A stretch of 64,000 bases of DNA, taken from assembly GCA_051954695.1 (NCBI GenBank), contig JBQCHL010000014.1, forward strand, positions 1 to 64,000. Reading direction: 5' to 3'. Below, piece by piece: positions 45,951 through 55,182 of the stretch. Source of the DNA: Terrimonas_A sp051954695. GTDB taxonomy: Bacteria; Bacteroidota; Bacteroidia; Chitinophagales; Chitinophagaceae. The position numbers and the translations under genes are program-made. The notes under the pieces were generated by a model. It saw only the letters and a program-made list of their open reading frames with translations. It was not told where the DNA came from and did no database searches. Numbering within the stretch: position 1 is the first letter of the stretch; the number at the start of each line of letters is the position of its first letter.

Positions 45951-47861
45951 ATGGGCGATCCACAAAGGTTAAGGAAAATATCTTCGATTCATACAATTTG
46001 CCTCTTTCTGGGCATTTCATTAGCGGTTTTTTCCCAATCGCTTATTGCCCAAACGATCCAGCTAAAAAAAGAATATGGGACCACTGTAGTATCGCTCTCC
46101 GGAGCTTTGATAAAAAGACAGATGGCGAATACAACTGATCCCAATTATGGAGGGATCTGGTGTGAGCATTGCCAGGTGTGGCATACCCGCGCTGCCGAAG
46201 CAGTTTATCCATTTACTATTTCTTATTTTATCACTAAAGATGACCGCTATCTCAAGGCGGCAAAGAATACAGCCGCCTGGTTGATCAAACAACAGCAACC
46301 CAATGGAAGTTGGAAGGAAACACCGGAAGAGTGGACGGGTACTACAACAGACCAGTTGCTGATGATGTTGTTATCATACGAAAAGCTGGGAGCAAAGCTG
46401 ACTGATGCAGAAAAAAAGAGCTGGCAACAAGCCATGCGAAACGCAGCCAACTACCTGGCCGCTGTGATGAAACCGGAGTTTGCCAGCATCAATTATGTAG
46501 CCACTACCACTGCCACCCTGGCGAAAGCAGGCATTGTATTGCAGGATCCATCATATACGAGCAAAGCAAGAACACTGGCAAGAAGGACTATCAGCAAAAT
46601 GGATGAAGACGGATTCCTGAATGGAGAAGGAGGTAAGAGCCATGGGAATAAAATGGGGGTCGACCTTGGTTATAACATGGAAATGTCTTTATGGGGATTG
46701 GGATTGTATGCAAAACTTACCGCGGACACGCTTGTGTATGCACAGGTGAAAAAAGCATTGCAAAGCCATTTGTATTTTATTTATCCCGATGGTTCGCTGG
46801 ATGCTTCCTGGGGAATACGTTCCAATAAATGGACAGCTTATGGAAGCGCCACTTCTGATGGCTGCCAGGTATTGTTCAGCCTGCTGGCAGATGAAGACCC
46901 CCGTTATGCAACGGCTTCTTACCGCAACCTTCAATACATGCGGAGCAATCTTACCGGCGATCTGTTGGGATATGGACCCCAGTATGCAGAGCTGTTTAAT
47001 AAGCCTCCCTGCATCTATCCCAGTTTTGCCAAAGCCAAGAACCTCGCTATGGCTTATGAGTTTGAAACAAAGAATACACGGGAGATGAAACCTATACCAG
47101 CGGATAAGGAAGGATGGATGAAATTGTTCCCTTCGCTGGATGTGGTGCAGGTACGGACAAAAAACTTTATGGCAACCATTACCGGCTACCGTTACAAAGA
47201 CCAGGCAGCAGGTTCAAAAGGGAAATACATGTTCCGGCCTGATGGCGGTGCTATCAGTCATTTATGGGCAAAGGGCCATGGGTTTTTGCAGGCATCCAGC
47301 CCAACCATATACACAAGACCTGAGCCAATGAGCTTTCCCGAAGCTCCTGGAGTCGTGCCATTGACGCCAAGGATCGAGTATACAGACACAGCAGGATACT
47401 TCACCAATCTTTTTGAATTCGACAGCCGTTTGCAAGTGGAAGCGCCAAAGAAAAACGAATACCTGGTTAAGGTAGCGGGCGAGTTGAAAGATAAGAACTG
47501 GCTGACAGGCGGGGTGGGGTACAGGATGGAATATCTTTTCACTGATAGTTTTCTGCAAAAGACCGTTGAACTGATCTATCATGATGCATGGCCTGCAGTG
47601 CAGATCATCGAACCTTTTGTGTTGGACAAGGGAATGGTAGTTGAAAAAGGAGATGAACGCTCTGCGATATTAAAAGCAGGTGGAAAGCAATGGTTGTTCA
47701 CTCTTGTTTCGGGGAATGCAAAACTGCTGGCAGGTGAGAATGCGGCTAATTACTGGGCGCCGTACCCGGCTTTCAAAGCTTACCCGCTGGTATGGGAAAT
47801 TGCACCGGGAAAAGCGGACCAGCCAGCTAAGATCACTTACCGGTTAACACTTCTCAACTGA
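45951..47861 (+). CDS. Exported alpha/alpha-toroid protein, unrecognised family
   Basis: A 636-residue exported protein: hydrophobic signal LCLFLGISLAVFSQSLIAQ (residues about 16-33; the listed start leaves a longer n-region). The N-terminal half has repeated helical hairpins typical of (alpha/alpha) toroids (GGIWCEHCQVWHTRAAEAVYPF, YLKAAKNTAAWLIKQQQPNGSW, WTGTTTDQLLMMLLSYEKL, TLARRTISKMDEDGFLNGE); the C-terminal half from about 395 is beta-rich (FMATITGYRYKD, MFRPDGGAISHLWAKGHG). The build recalls polysaccharide lyases or toroid hydrolases, but I cannot place the family. Cotranscribed with the LacI gene (17-base gap). Confidence 0.8.
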   Translation: MGDPQRLRKISSIHTICLFLGISLAVFSQSLIAQTIQLKKEYGTTVVSLSGALIKRQMANTTDPNYGGIWCEHCQVWHTRAAEAVYPFTISYFITKDDRYLKAAKNTAAWLIKQQQPNGSWKETPEEWTGTTTDQLLMMLLSYEKLGAKLTDAEKKSWQQAMRNAANYLAAVMKPEFASINYVATTTATLAKAGIVLQDPSYTSKARTLARRTISKMDEDGFLNGEGGKSHGNKMGVDLGYNMEMSLWGLGLYAKLTADTLVYAQVKKALQSHLYFIYPDGSLDASWGIRSNKWTAYGSATSDGCQVLFSLLADEDPRYATASYRNLQYMRSNLTGDLLGYGPQYAELFNKPPCIYPSFAKAKNLAMAYEFETKNTREMKPIPADKEGWMKLFPSLDVVQVRTKNFMATITGYRYKDQAAGSKGKYMFRPDGGAISHLWAKGHGFLQASSPTIYTRPEPMSFPEAPGVVPLTPRIEYTDTAGYFTNLFEFDSRLQVEAPKKNEYLVKVAGELKDKNWLTGGVGYRMEYLFTDSFLQKTVELIYHDAWPAVQIIEPFVLDKGMVVEKGDERSAILKAGGKQWLFTLVSGNAKLLAGENAANYWAPYPAFKAYPLVWEIAPGKADQPAKITYRLTLLN

Positions 47862-47894
47862 GAAAAAAATGTGAAATATTTTTTTTAACCTAAA

Positions 47895-47914
47895 AATCGT
47901 GTACGTACCCGGAA
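47895..47914. promoter_or_regulatory. LacI-type operator candidate, unit 1
   Basis: The core CGTGTACGTACCCG (47898-47911) is a palindrome centred on AC|GT with one mismatch per half. It lies 54 bases before the isomerase ATG, and a TATTTTCG box begins 17 bases to the right of its centre. A related palindrome precedes the GH20 gene. Confidence 0.5.
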
Positions 47915-47957
47915 AAATCCCTATTTTCGGTTTTGTCAATTGCTCAATTAAAGCTGT

Positions 47958-48890
47958 ATGAATATGGGACCATATCCCCGGCAGATCACTTGCGCTTATT
48001 TATATCCGATCACCCTATATGGCTATCCTCCGGATATACAGGATACAGTAAAGCATATTGAAGAAATGGCTGCAATGGGTTTCCGCTCTATAGAGCTCGA
48101 AGGGATCGGGCCTTCCAATATCCAATATCTATATCAGCATAAAGATGCAATTGGTGAAGCACTGGTCAAATATGGTTGTTCTCTATCTATTCTCTGTCTC
48201 GTGCTACCGCAATTAGGAGCTGCTGACAGTGCGCGACGGAATGAAAGCCTGGAATGGTTTGAAATGGGATGTGAAGTAGCAAAGAAGCTTGGAGCTACAG
48301 GCGTACTGGACAATGGACCGCTGCTTCCTTTGGAATATCCAACCAACGCTCCCATACTCCGGCATTACTCGGAAGACCTGTTGAACAATCTCGGACTGCC
48401 CACCGGTTTTATATGGAACGATTATCAGGCCAGCCTCGTTGACACTTTCCGTAAAGCATGCAATATTGCTGAAAAATTTCAACTCATTTATCATTTACAT
48501 CCCTGTGAGGGCAGTCTTATCACCAGTGCAGATTCATTCCTGAATTTTGCTGATGCAGTGAAAAGTTCCAACCTGTTCTTCAATATGGACACTGCTAACC
48601 AGTTTTACTTCAGGGACAATCTTCCTTTAAGCGTATTGCGTCTTGCAGAAAAGATCAGCTATATCCATATATCCGATAATAGTGGAAGCAGGGTGGAGCA
48701 CCTGGTGCCGGGCGATGGAAATATTTACTGGAATAGTTTTTTTGAAGCATTGCAGACTGTTAACTTCAAAGGGAATTTCGGTATTGATGTGGGTGGCGCA
48801 GAAACAGGCATCAGGGATATGGAAACGGCCTACCTGCGTTCGGCAAACTGGTTGCAGGAAAACATTAACAGATACTCACTAAATCAGTAA
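47958..48890 (+). CDS. Sugar phosphate isomerase/epimerase-like TIM barrel
   Basis: A 310-residue xylose-isomerase-like TIM barrel without signal peptide, so cytoplasmic. Metal-site style segments are seen at YHLHPCEG, FNMDTANQ and YIHISDNSGSRVEHLVPGDGNI. It could isomerise or epimerise a released sugar, or be a dehydratase of the IolE type; not resolved. An alternative start (ATG 47964) is two codons in. First gene of unit 1, only 1 base before the GH28 gene. Confidence 0.88.
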   Translation: MNMGPYPRQITCAYLYPITLYGYPPDIQDTVKHIEEMAAMGFRSIELEGIGPSNIQYLYQHKDAIGEALVKYGCSLSILCLVLPQLGAADSARRNESLEWFEMGCEVAKKLGATGVLDNGPLLPLEYPTNAPILRHYSEDLLNNLGLPTGFIWNDYQASLVDTFRKACNIAEKFQLIYHLHPCEGSLITSADSFLNFADAVKSSNLFFNMDTANQFYFRDNLPLSVLRLAEKISYIHISDNSGSRVEHLVPGDGNIYWNSFFEALQTVNFKGNFGIDVGGAETGIRDMETAYLRSANWLQENINRYSLNQ

Positions 48891-48891
48891 C

Positions 48892-50427
48892 ATGAAAATT
48901 ATGAACCGGTGGCTTTGCTGCGTATGGACGATTTGCATAATGATGGGCACAACCATTCATGCAAAATCCCAGTTGTATGATGTGACCAGCTACGGCGCTA
49001 TAGGTGATGGCACAACAGACAATACCATCGCTATTCAGAAAGCGATTGATGAGTGCGCAAAAACCGGCGGAAAGGTTTATTTCCCCGGCGGAACTTTTTT
49101 AACTGCCACACTGATTCTCAAAAGCAATGTGACCCTGCATGTATCATCTCATGCAACCATACTCGGCCATACTGACCCCAAACGATATCCTTACCAGGAC
49201 GCTGGCATACGTTTTTATGGAGAAGAATGGGCCAGGCAGGCATTGATCTTTTGTAAAGACCAGGAGAACGTAGGCATTGAAGGCAGTGGCACCATTGATG
49301 GACAAGGCGCAAGCTTTGTAGTGAACACGATCAAAAAACCTGATCGCTACCGCAACCGGCCTTATTTGTTATGGTTTGCTGGATGCAAAGGCGTAACAGT
49401 AAAAGGCATCAGTTTGCGCAATTCCGCTTTCTGGATGCAGCATTACCTCGGCTGTGAGTTTGTATGGATCGACGGTATAAGAGTATGGAACCATTCCAAT
49501 AAGAACAATGACCTGATGGATATCGATGGTTGCAAAAATGTGACCATTTCCAATGTGATCGGCGATTCAGATGATGATGGCATTACTATTAAAAGCACTT
49601 CATCCCTTATCTCGGAAAATATAACGATCACTAATTGCATAGTAAGTAGCCATTGCAATGCGATAAAATTTGGAACTGAATCAACCGGTGGATTCAGGAA
49701 TGTGGTGGTCAGCAATTGTGTGATCAAACCTTCAGGTCAGTTGAGTACCATCTATGGGAAGCCGGCAGGCATGGGCGGACTTGCCCTGGAGGTTGTGGAT
49801 GGCGGCATTATGGAAAATATTACGATTGATAATATCGTGATCGATGGGCCACTGGTGCCGATATTCATGCGATTGGGGAACAGGGCCAGGAAACATACTG
49901 CTGATGCGGCTCCACCGCCTTTAGGCAGGATCAGGAATATCAGCTTGTCGAATATCATTGCTACCGGTGCTGATGAAACAGGTTGTTCTATTACCGGCAT
50001 AGCAAAAGCACCGATTGAAAATATTTCCCTGCATAATATCCGCATTGAAACGAAAGGAGGGGATAGCCCGGTTGATCTCTTTAAACCTGTAGTAGAAAAA
50101 GAAGAAGAATATCCAGAAGGAATAATGTTTGGAAAACTGCCATCCTATGGTTTCTTTATCCGCCATGCCAAAGAAGTGAAGATGTCGGGTATCACATTGC
50201 GTTCCGCAGGCCGCGAGAACCGTCCTGGCATCGTGGTGAATAATGCCAGCCGGTTTTATTTGAATGGGCTTGATATTCAGTCAACAGACTCCACCAAGGC
50301 TGTCGTATATATCAGCGAAAGCAAAGATGGTACGATAACCAATAATCTTCAATATTACCCGGCCCGGCAATTTCTATTGAAGGATAAAACTTCCACCAAT
50401 ATCGTTTTTGATAAACCAGGAAAATAA
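48892..50427 (+). CDS. Glycoside hydrolase family 28 (polygalacturonase-like)
   Basis: A 511-residue secreted right-handed beta-helix enzyme with signal peptide ending TTIHAKSQ. The N-terminus YDVTSYGAIGDGTTDNTIAIQKAID is the pectinase-type opening. Catalytic residues are best placed at NNDLMDIDG and DSDDDGITIKS (Asp residues) with SHCNAIKFGTES replacing the usual His/Arg-Ile-Lys segment, so the active site is somewhat divergent. GH28 members cleave galacturonans or related uronic-acid chains. It neighbours GH105, which removes uronic acid ends, in one operon. Confidence 0.85.
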   Translation: MKIMNRWLCCVWTICIMMGTTIHAKSQLYDVTSYGAIGDGTTDNTIAIQKAIDECAKTGGKVYFPGGTFLTATLILKSNVTLHVSSHATILGHTDPKRYPYQDAGIRFYGEEWARQALIFCKDQENVGIEGSGTIDGQGASFVVNTIKKPDRYRNRPYLLWFAGCKGVTVKGISLRNSAFWMQHYLGCEFVWIDGIRVWNHSNKNNDLMDIDGCKNVTISNVIGDSDDDGITIKSTSSLISENITITNCIVSSHCNAIKFGTESTGGFRNVVVSNCVIKPSGQLSTIYGKPAGMGGLALEVVDGGIMENITIDNIVIDGPLVPIFMRLGNRARKHTADAAPPPLGRIRNISLSNIIATGADETGCSITGIAKAPIENISLHNIRIETKGGDSPVDLFKPVVEKEEEYPEGIMFGKLPSYGFFIRHAKEVKMSGITLRSAGRENRPGIVVNNASRFYLNGLDIQSTDSTKAVVYISESKDGTITNNLQYYPARQFLLKDKTSTNIVFDKPGK

Positions 50428-50435
50428 CTTGTGCT

Positions 50436-52133
50436 ATGAGATCATACCGGAACAGATGGAATATATTGACAGCTTTGCTGCTGATTGGCCTGCCTTCATT
50501 CAGCCAACAGACCGATGCATTGAGTTTATCCAGGAAAGTGGCAGACAAGATCATTGCTGACACAAAATTTGAATGGGAATGGGTTTTGAAAAAAGAAGAG
50601 TTGGGTATGCAAGTGATCGATTTCCGGTTTTTATTCCTGCAGGAAAAAGAGAATGCTTATGCATTAAGGAAAATAGATGTAAAAAAGGATACTGTCGTAA
50701 GGTTTGGTATTACCGGAGCTGGAAAAATAAAGATCTGGATAAATAAAAAGCTTGCATGGCAACAACAGGAAGGACCTTCATTAAATCCTGTTGAAGAAGC
50801 TTATAACAGGTTCCGGTTCGATCATTATTTCATTGTCCCGTTAAAGAAAGGCATTAGTGAATTGTTGGTTGCTTATGAAAACAGTGCCGCCAATCCTGTG
50901 GTTTTTTTAAGGCCTGTAACAATAGCCGGTGATCTTGATCCATCTGTTGCCCCATTGGCACAATGGACATACATCGGTCCCTTCAGGAAGCCGGACAACA
51001 CGCCGCTGCAATCAATCCAGCCATACTATAAAAGCGATGGAAAGATCCTTAACTGGCAAACTGCTCCTCAACGGTTTCTGCCAGAACTGATCATAGACAG
51101 CCAGGCTGCTTACCAGCGTGATCCATATTCCGACTGGCAATATTCACACGGCACCATGGTTTGGAGCATATTGGCATTGGAAAAAGAAACAAAGGATAAT
51201 CGGTATCTGCCCTTCGTAAAAAAGTATACCGGCTTTATACTCGATAATTATGACTATATAAAATGGCAATATGATTCTTTATATGCATGGCGTGGTAGCT
51301 ATCACCGCATCTTTCGCCGCACTATGCTGGACGATGCAGGGGCGCCGGCACTTCCTTTTGCAGGATTGTATGTAGATGAAAAGGATGAAGCGATCGGTAA
51401 ATTCCTGGATCCTTTGCTTGACTATGTTTCTGCTAAGCAGGTACGATTGCAAGACAGCACTTTCTGCAGACCGGAACCTGAAGAGTTCACGATATGGGCC
51501 GATGACCTGTTTATGAGCGTGCCCTTTTTAATGCGGATGGCAAAAGCAACCGGTGAAAAAAGATATATGGAAGACGCAGTGCGGCAGGTGATACAATTCC
51601 GGAAATACTTATTGAATCCTCAAACAGGTTTATATAAACATGGCTGGTTCAGCAAAACCGGTCAGCAATCCGTAGCCTATTGGGGCCGGGCCAATGGTTG
51701 GGTAGTTTGGGCTACAGCAGAATTGCTGGACTGGCTGCCCACCAATCATCCTGCGTATAAAAAAGTACTGGAAGCGTTCCGCCAACATATCACCAGCCTG
51801 GTGAAATACCAGGACAGTGATGGTTTCTGGCACCAGGTGTTGACACGCCCGGAATCATATAAAGAAACATCCTGCACTGCCATGTTCGCATTGGCAATGG
51901 CCAGGGGTGTTCGAAAAGGCTGGCTCAATAAATCATTCAAACAGCCTGCCCTGAAAGCATGGAGTGCAGTAGCTGGAAAGATTGATGCAAATGGTGTAGT
52001 GCATGGTATATGTCGCGGCACCGAGATCGGCTTTGATGAGCAATTTTATTTTGACCGTAAAACGATCGATAACGACCCGCGTGGCTTAGGTGCTGTGATC
52101 ACTGCTGGTATTGAAATAGCGAAACTTCCTTAA
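50436..52133 (+). CDS. Glycoside hydrolase family 105-like unsaturated uronyl hydrolase
   Basis: A 565-residue exported protein, signal peptide MRSYRNRWNILTALLLIGLPSFSQ. Residues about 60-190 form a beta-sandwich (WINKKLAWQQQ, QWTYIGPFRKPDN) preceding an (alpha/alpha)6 barrel with family elements FTIWADDLFMSVPFLMRMA, HGWFSKTGQQSVAYWGRANGW and SCTAMFALAMARG. The Asp pair in IWADDLF fits the catalytic acid of GH105/GH88, which hydrate the 4,5-unsaturated uronic ends left by lyases. This implies that a lyase acts upstream, perhaps one of the unrecognised toroid proteins in this locus. Confidence 0.85.
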   Translation: MRSYRNRWNILTALLLIGLPSFSQQTDALSLSRKVADKIIADTKFEWEWVLKKEELGMQVIDFRFLFLQEKENAYALRKIDVKKDTVVRFGITGAGKIKIWINKKLAWQQQEGPSLNPVEEAYNRFRFDHYFIVPLKKGISELLVAYENSAANPVVFLRPVTIAGDLDPSVAPLAQWTYIGPFRKPDNTPLQSIQPYYKSDGKILNWQTAPQRFLPELIIDSQAAYQRDPYSDWQYSHGTMVWSILALEKETKDNRYLPFVKKYTGFILDNYDYIKWQYDSLYAWRGSYHRIFRRTMLDDAGAPALPFAGLYVDEKDEAIGKFLDPLLDYVSAKQVRLQDSTFCRPEPEEFTIWADDLFMSVPFLMRMAKATGEKRYMEDAVRQVIQFRKYLLNPQTGLYKHGWFSKTGQQSVAYWGRANGWVVWATAELLDWLPTNHPAYKKVLEAFRQHITSLVKYQDSDGFWHQVLTRPESYKETSCTAMFALAMARGVRKGWLNKSFKQPALKAWSAVAGKIDANGVVHGICRGTEIGFDEQFYFDRKTIDNDPRGLGAVITAGIEIAKLP

Positions 52134-52151
52134 CCTGAACAAACGATTTAT

Positions 52152-54995
52152 TTGAAGTACTCTTTTATATATATGCTGGCCGGATTGTTCTTCCTGGGTT
52201 CCTGCAATAAAAGCGGGCAGGGAAAGAATTTTCTTTTTGATATGGGAACCGGCGGTTTACCTGCAGCAAACGGATACACACGTATCACCAATGCAATGCA
52301 GTACGATGCGTCGAAGGGTTATGGCTGGTTACATGCTCCATCTGACGCTTTTGAATTATTGAATGAAAAATTGCATGATCCCTCTTTGCGTTCAGGCGTT
52401 TTGAGCAAAGATAGCTTGGTATACAGGGTTGATCTGCCTGATGATGATTATTATCTTACACTTAGTGTGGGTAATAAAGATAGTATACCTATGAGAATGT
52501 TTGTTACGGTGAATGGTGAACAATTCGGGGATACCATCAGCGCTCCGTGGTACAGGCTTGCTTATAAAACGGTCAGGCGTAAGGTTTCAGTCAGAAGTGG
52601 AAATGCAGTGATCAATATACAGGGTGCAGGAACAGGAGTAGGGTTGTATACTGTTGAATTGAGACCTGTATCTGCCAATCCATCTATCCGTTTTAATAAT
52701 GATCTGGAAGAAGATACCGCTACAGTGAGTGCATCCCGCTCAGCGTTATTCGAGAAATGGAAGACGGATACTGCCGATATTACTTTGCTGAACCGCTTGA
52801 ATATTATTGATAAATACCTGCTTGCCTGTTACTATTTTGATGCAGGTGGCTGGTTGTGGGCAACAAAGCAAACAGGCCTGAGCCTGATCTATCGCATGTA
52901 TGCGGCAGCAGACCTGCTGGAGCAGGTGATCGCAGACCCAACAGATCCGTTGTATGACCGGGCAAGTTATCTTCTTGCCAGGGTATACTACTGGCTTGAT
53001 CAGGAAGATAATAATCCGGCACATGAACAAAAAGCCCGTTCTTATTTCACTCTCTTACAAAAAGCATATCCGGAGAATGAGATCATTAGCATGTACCTGG
53101 GAAAGAAGATAAAGAATGAGGAGTTGCCTGTTACTACGCAGCAAGGTGCTCCTTTGTGGGCGATCTATCAGCAGGAAGCTATGCATCGAATGCTGAAGGT
53201 GATCCATTGGTGGGTAACGCAAAAGCAAACAGCCAATGGTGAATTAGGCGGCAAATATGGCGATGATGTGGAGATACTTCGCTGGTGGCTGCCTGCTGTT
53301 CTCGGAGCAGATGATAGCCTGGCGAAACTGGGTTATATGCGACTGGCTGATGGTGTATGGAACAGCGGCTTACTGGAACGCGGCTTTGCAAAAAAAGTGG
53401 ATGATGTGGAGCACTCGGCAGAATTATTCCGCGACACACATCCGGGTATGTTCCTTGTCAATTATGGCGATCCTGAATATGTGGAAAGATGCATGATCAG
53501 TATGCAGAACTTTGCTGATGTATGGACTGGCATTACTTCCCATGGCCATCGTCATTTCAGATCGTATTATCTTTCTGCAACGGAAGTGGTGCCGCAATTC
53601 CCTTATGGAGTGGATGTGGCCCTGAATGCAAGAGCTTTATTGCCCGGCCTATGGGCAGCATGGTATAATGAAAACCCTTCCATCGTTCAGCAGTTTGGTG
53701 AATGGTGCAAAGCATGGATAGCCGATGCTGCAAGAACAGATAATGGCAAACCGGCAGGCGTATTGCCTTCTGCTATTGGATTTGTGGGCGACAGGATAGG
53801 AGGCGACAGCAAAAAATGGTATAGTCCTGATCTTACCTATGACTATTATGATTGGGACCATCTCGGGCACGTTAATGAACTGCAATATCATTTGATGGGC
53901 ATGTATGCCATTACGCAAAATGCATTCTATCTCCGCACAGTTAATTTCTATAATGAACTTATCAATAAAGCAAGATGGGAGAAAAAAGATCAGGAAGCTG
54001 CACAGGCTGGCAGTCTTGGCTGGGTGAAACAGCAATTGCTTTCCGGTGGATCAGACCATGATCCCGGTACAAATCCTATGGGTAAAGTATTTGCTATGGC
54101 TAAACAACTTACCCGGAACAACCAGTATGATTCATTGGTACAATTGTATGGCCAGCCTTATAACCGGTACTCCATAAGCTATAACGATACCATCCTGGAA
54201 AATGGATTGCAGAAAATCTTACAAACGCTTCGATATAATTTTCCCCTGCTCACCAGCGAAGTAAAATTCACCGACAGGGTGTATATCCCGGGTAGCAATA
54301 TCCTGATGGGTATGTATACCGGGCATTTTGGAGCAGGTTATGAATATCCTTCGCTGATCACTTCATGGAAAAACACCGGTAAAGATGTTGCCATTCTTGT
54401 GAAGGGAGGAGATGAGAAGACAGTGCTTGCGTCACTCTATAATTTCGGTAACGAAAAAACAATAGGGCTGCGCACCTGGCAATTGCAACCAGGTTTGTAT
54501 AAACTGCGTTCAGGTATTGACCGGAACAATGATGGAGTTGCAGATGAAAACCTGGTCGATACTACAGTTGAACTGAAAGAAAGAGTGAATGATATATCCC
54601 TGCATCTTCCGGCTGGTAAGTTGTTGATCGTTTCAGTAGAGCAACTGAAAGCTCATGCCTCCGGTAAATCAGCCAGGCCTGATCTTGCACTTGCACCAAG
54701 GGATATCACTTTTGTGAAAAGTGCCGGCGGAGAAGTGGATGTACAGGCAGTTATACATAATATCGGGAACCAGGCAGCCCGGAATTGCAAGATCGTATTA
54801 ACAATTGACGGACAGGTAAAAGACAGCCTGGATATACCTGTGCTGGAAGCGCCGGATGACCTGAAGCCGCGTTCGAAGCAAGTGATTTTCAGGTTAAAAC
54901 CATCAGCAGGTACACGTATGTTAACCATTGGCACGTCATGCAGCCAGGCAGAGATCACGACCTTAAATAATTCGGTGTCTGTTAAAATACAGTAG
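52152..54995 (+). CDS. Large lipoprotein with toroid core and CARDB-like tail, unrecognised family
   Basis: A 947-residue lipoprotein. The start appears to be TTG at 52152, because it supplies the Lys of MKYSFIYMLAGLFFLGSCNKS; the lipid Cys is residue 18. Residues about 28-170 resemble a galactose-binding-like sandwich (FLFDMGTGGLPAANGYTRI), residues about 200-700 form helical repeats (LLEQVIADPTDPLYDRASYLL, LRWWLPAVLGADDSLAKLGYM, GITSHGHRHFRSYYLSATEV), and the last 100 residues (DLALAPRDITFVKSAGGE, HNIGNQAARNCKIVLTIDG) look like a CARDB domain. Position in an operon with GH28 and GH105 suggests a lyase or hydrolase; I do not recognise a catalytic motif. Confidence 0.8.
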   Translation: MKYSFIYMLAGLFFLGSCNKSGQGKNFLFDMGTGGLPAANGYTRITNAMQYDASKGYGWLHAPSDAFELLNEKLHDPSLRSGVLSKDSLVYRVDLPDDDYYLTLSVGNKDSIPMRMFVTVNGEQFGDTISAPWYRLAYKTVRRKVSVRSGNAVINIQGAGTGVGLYTVELRPVSANPSIRFNNDLEEDTATVSASRSALFEKWKTDTADITLLNRLNIIDKYLLACYYFDAGGWLWATKQTGLSLIYRMYAAADLLEQVIADPTDPLYDRASYLLARVYYWLDQEDNNPAHEQKARSYFTLLQKAYPENEIISMYLGKKIKNEELPVTTQQGAPLWAIYQQEAMHRMLKVIHWWVTQKQTANGELGGKYGDDVEILRWWLPAVLGADDSLAKLGYMRLADGVWNSGLLERGFAKKVDDVEHSAELFRDTHPGMFLVNYGDPEYVERCMISMQNFADVWTGITSHGHRHFRSYYLSATEVVPQFPYGVDVALNARALLPGLWAAWYNENPSIVQQFGEWCKAWIADAARTDNGKPAGVLPSAIGFVGDRIGGDSKKWYSPDLTYDYYDWDHLGHVNELQYHLMGMYAITQNAFYLRTVNFYNELINKARWEKKDQEAAQAGSLGWVKQQLLSGGSDHDPGTNPMGKVFAMAKQLTRNNQYDSLVQLYGQPYNRYSISYNDTILENGLQKILQTLRYNFPLLTSEVKFTDRVYIPGSNILMGMYTGHFGAGYEYPSLITSWKNTGKDVAILVKGGDEKTVLASLYNFGNEKTIGLRTWQLQPGLYKLRSGIDRNNDGVADENLVDTTVELKERVNDISLHLPAGKLLIVSVEQLKAHASGKSARPDLALAPRDITFVKSAGGEVDVQAVIHNIGNQAARNCKIVLTIDGQVKDSLDIPVLEAPDDLKPRSKQVIFRLKPSAGTRMLTIGTSCSQAEITTLNNSVSVKIQ

Positions 54996-55037
54996 CAGTG
55001 AGGAAAGTGTCGATTTCTTTGTAAAATTTTTAAGGAT

Positions 55038-55057
55038 TTCCGGGTACGTTACCGGAA
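55038..55057. promoter_or_regulatory. LacI-type operator candidate, unit 2
   Basis: TTCCGGGTACGTTACCGGAA is a 20-bp palindrome centred on AC|GT with 8 of 10 matched positions, in the 187-base gap before the GH20 gene. TATATTAG follows at 55066, in nearly the same spacing as the TATTTTCG box of unit 1. Confidence 0.6.
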
Positions 55058-55109
55058 ATTAATCCTATATTAGTGTTGTATAACGATTGGATCCTGGGAA
55101 ATGCCATCA

Positions 55110-55141
55110 TTTGTTTGTAACAGGCGATCGAAGTATTTTTC
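55110..55141 (+). promoter_or_regulatory. Promoter candidate of GH20 unit
   Basis: TTTG (55110-55113), exactly 20 bases, then TATTTTTC (55134-55141), one mismatch from TTTG-N20-TAnnTTTG. It lies 42 bases before the ATG and about 55 bases downstream of the palindrome, which would suit an activating or distant regulator site. Confidence 0.55.
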
Positions 55142-55182
55142 AGATTTGGATTCTTCTATTAGTTTAAAAGGCTTTGAAATAA

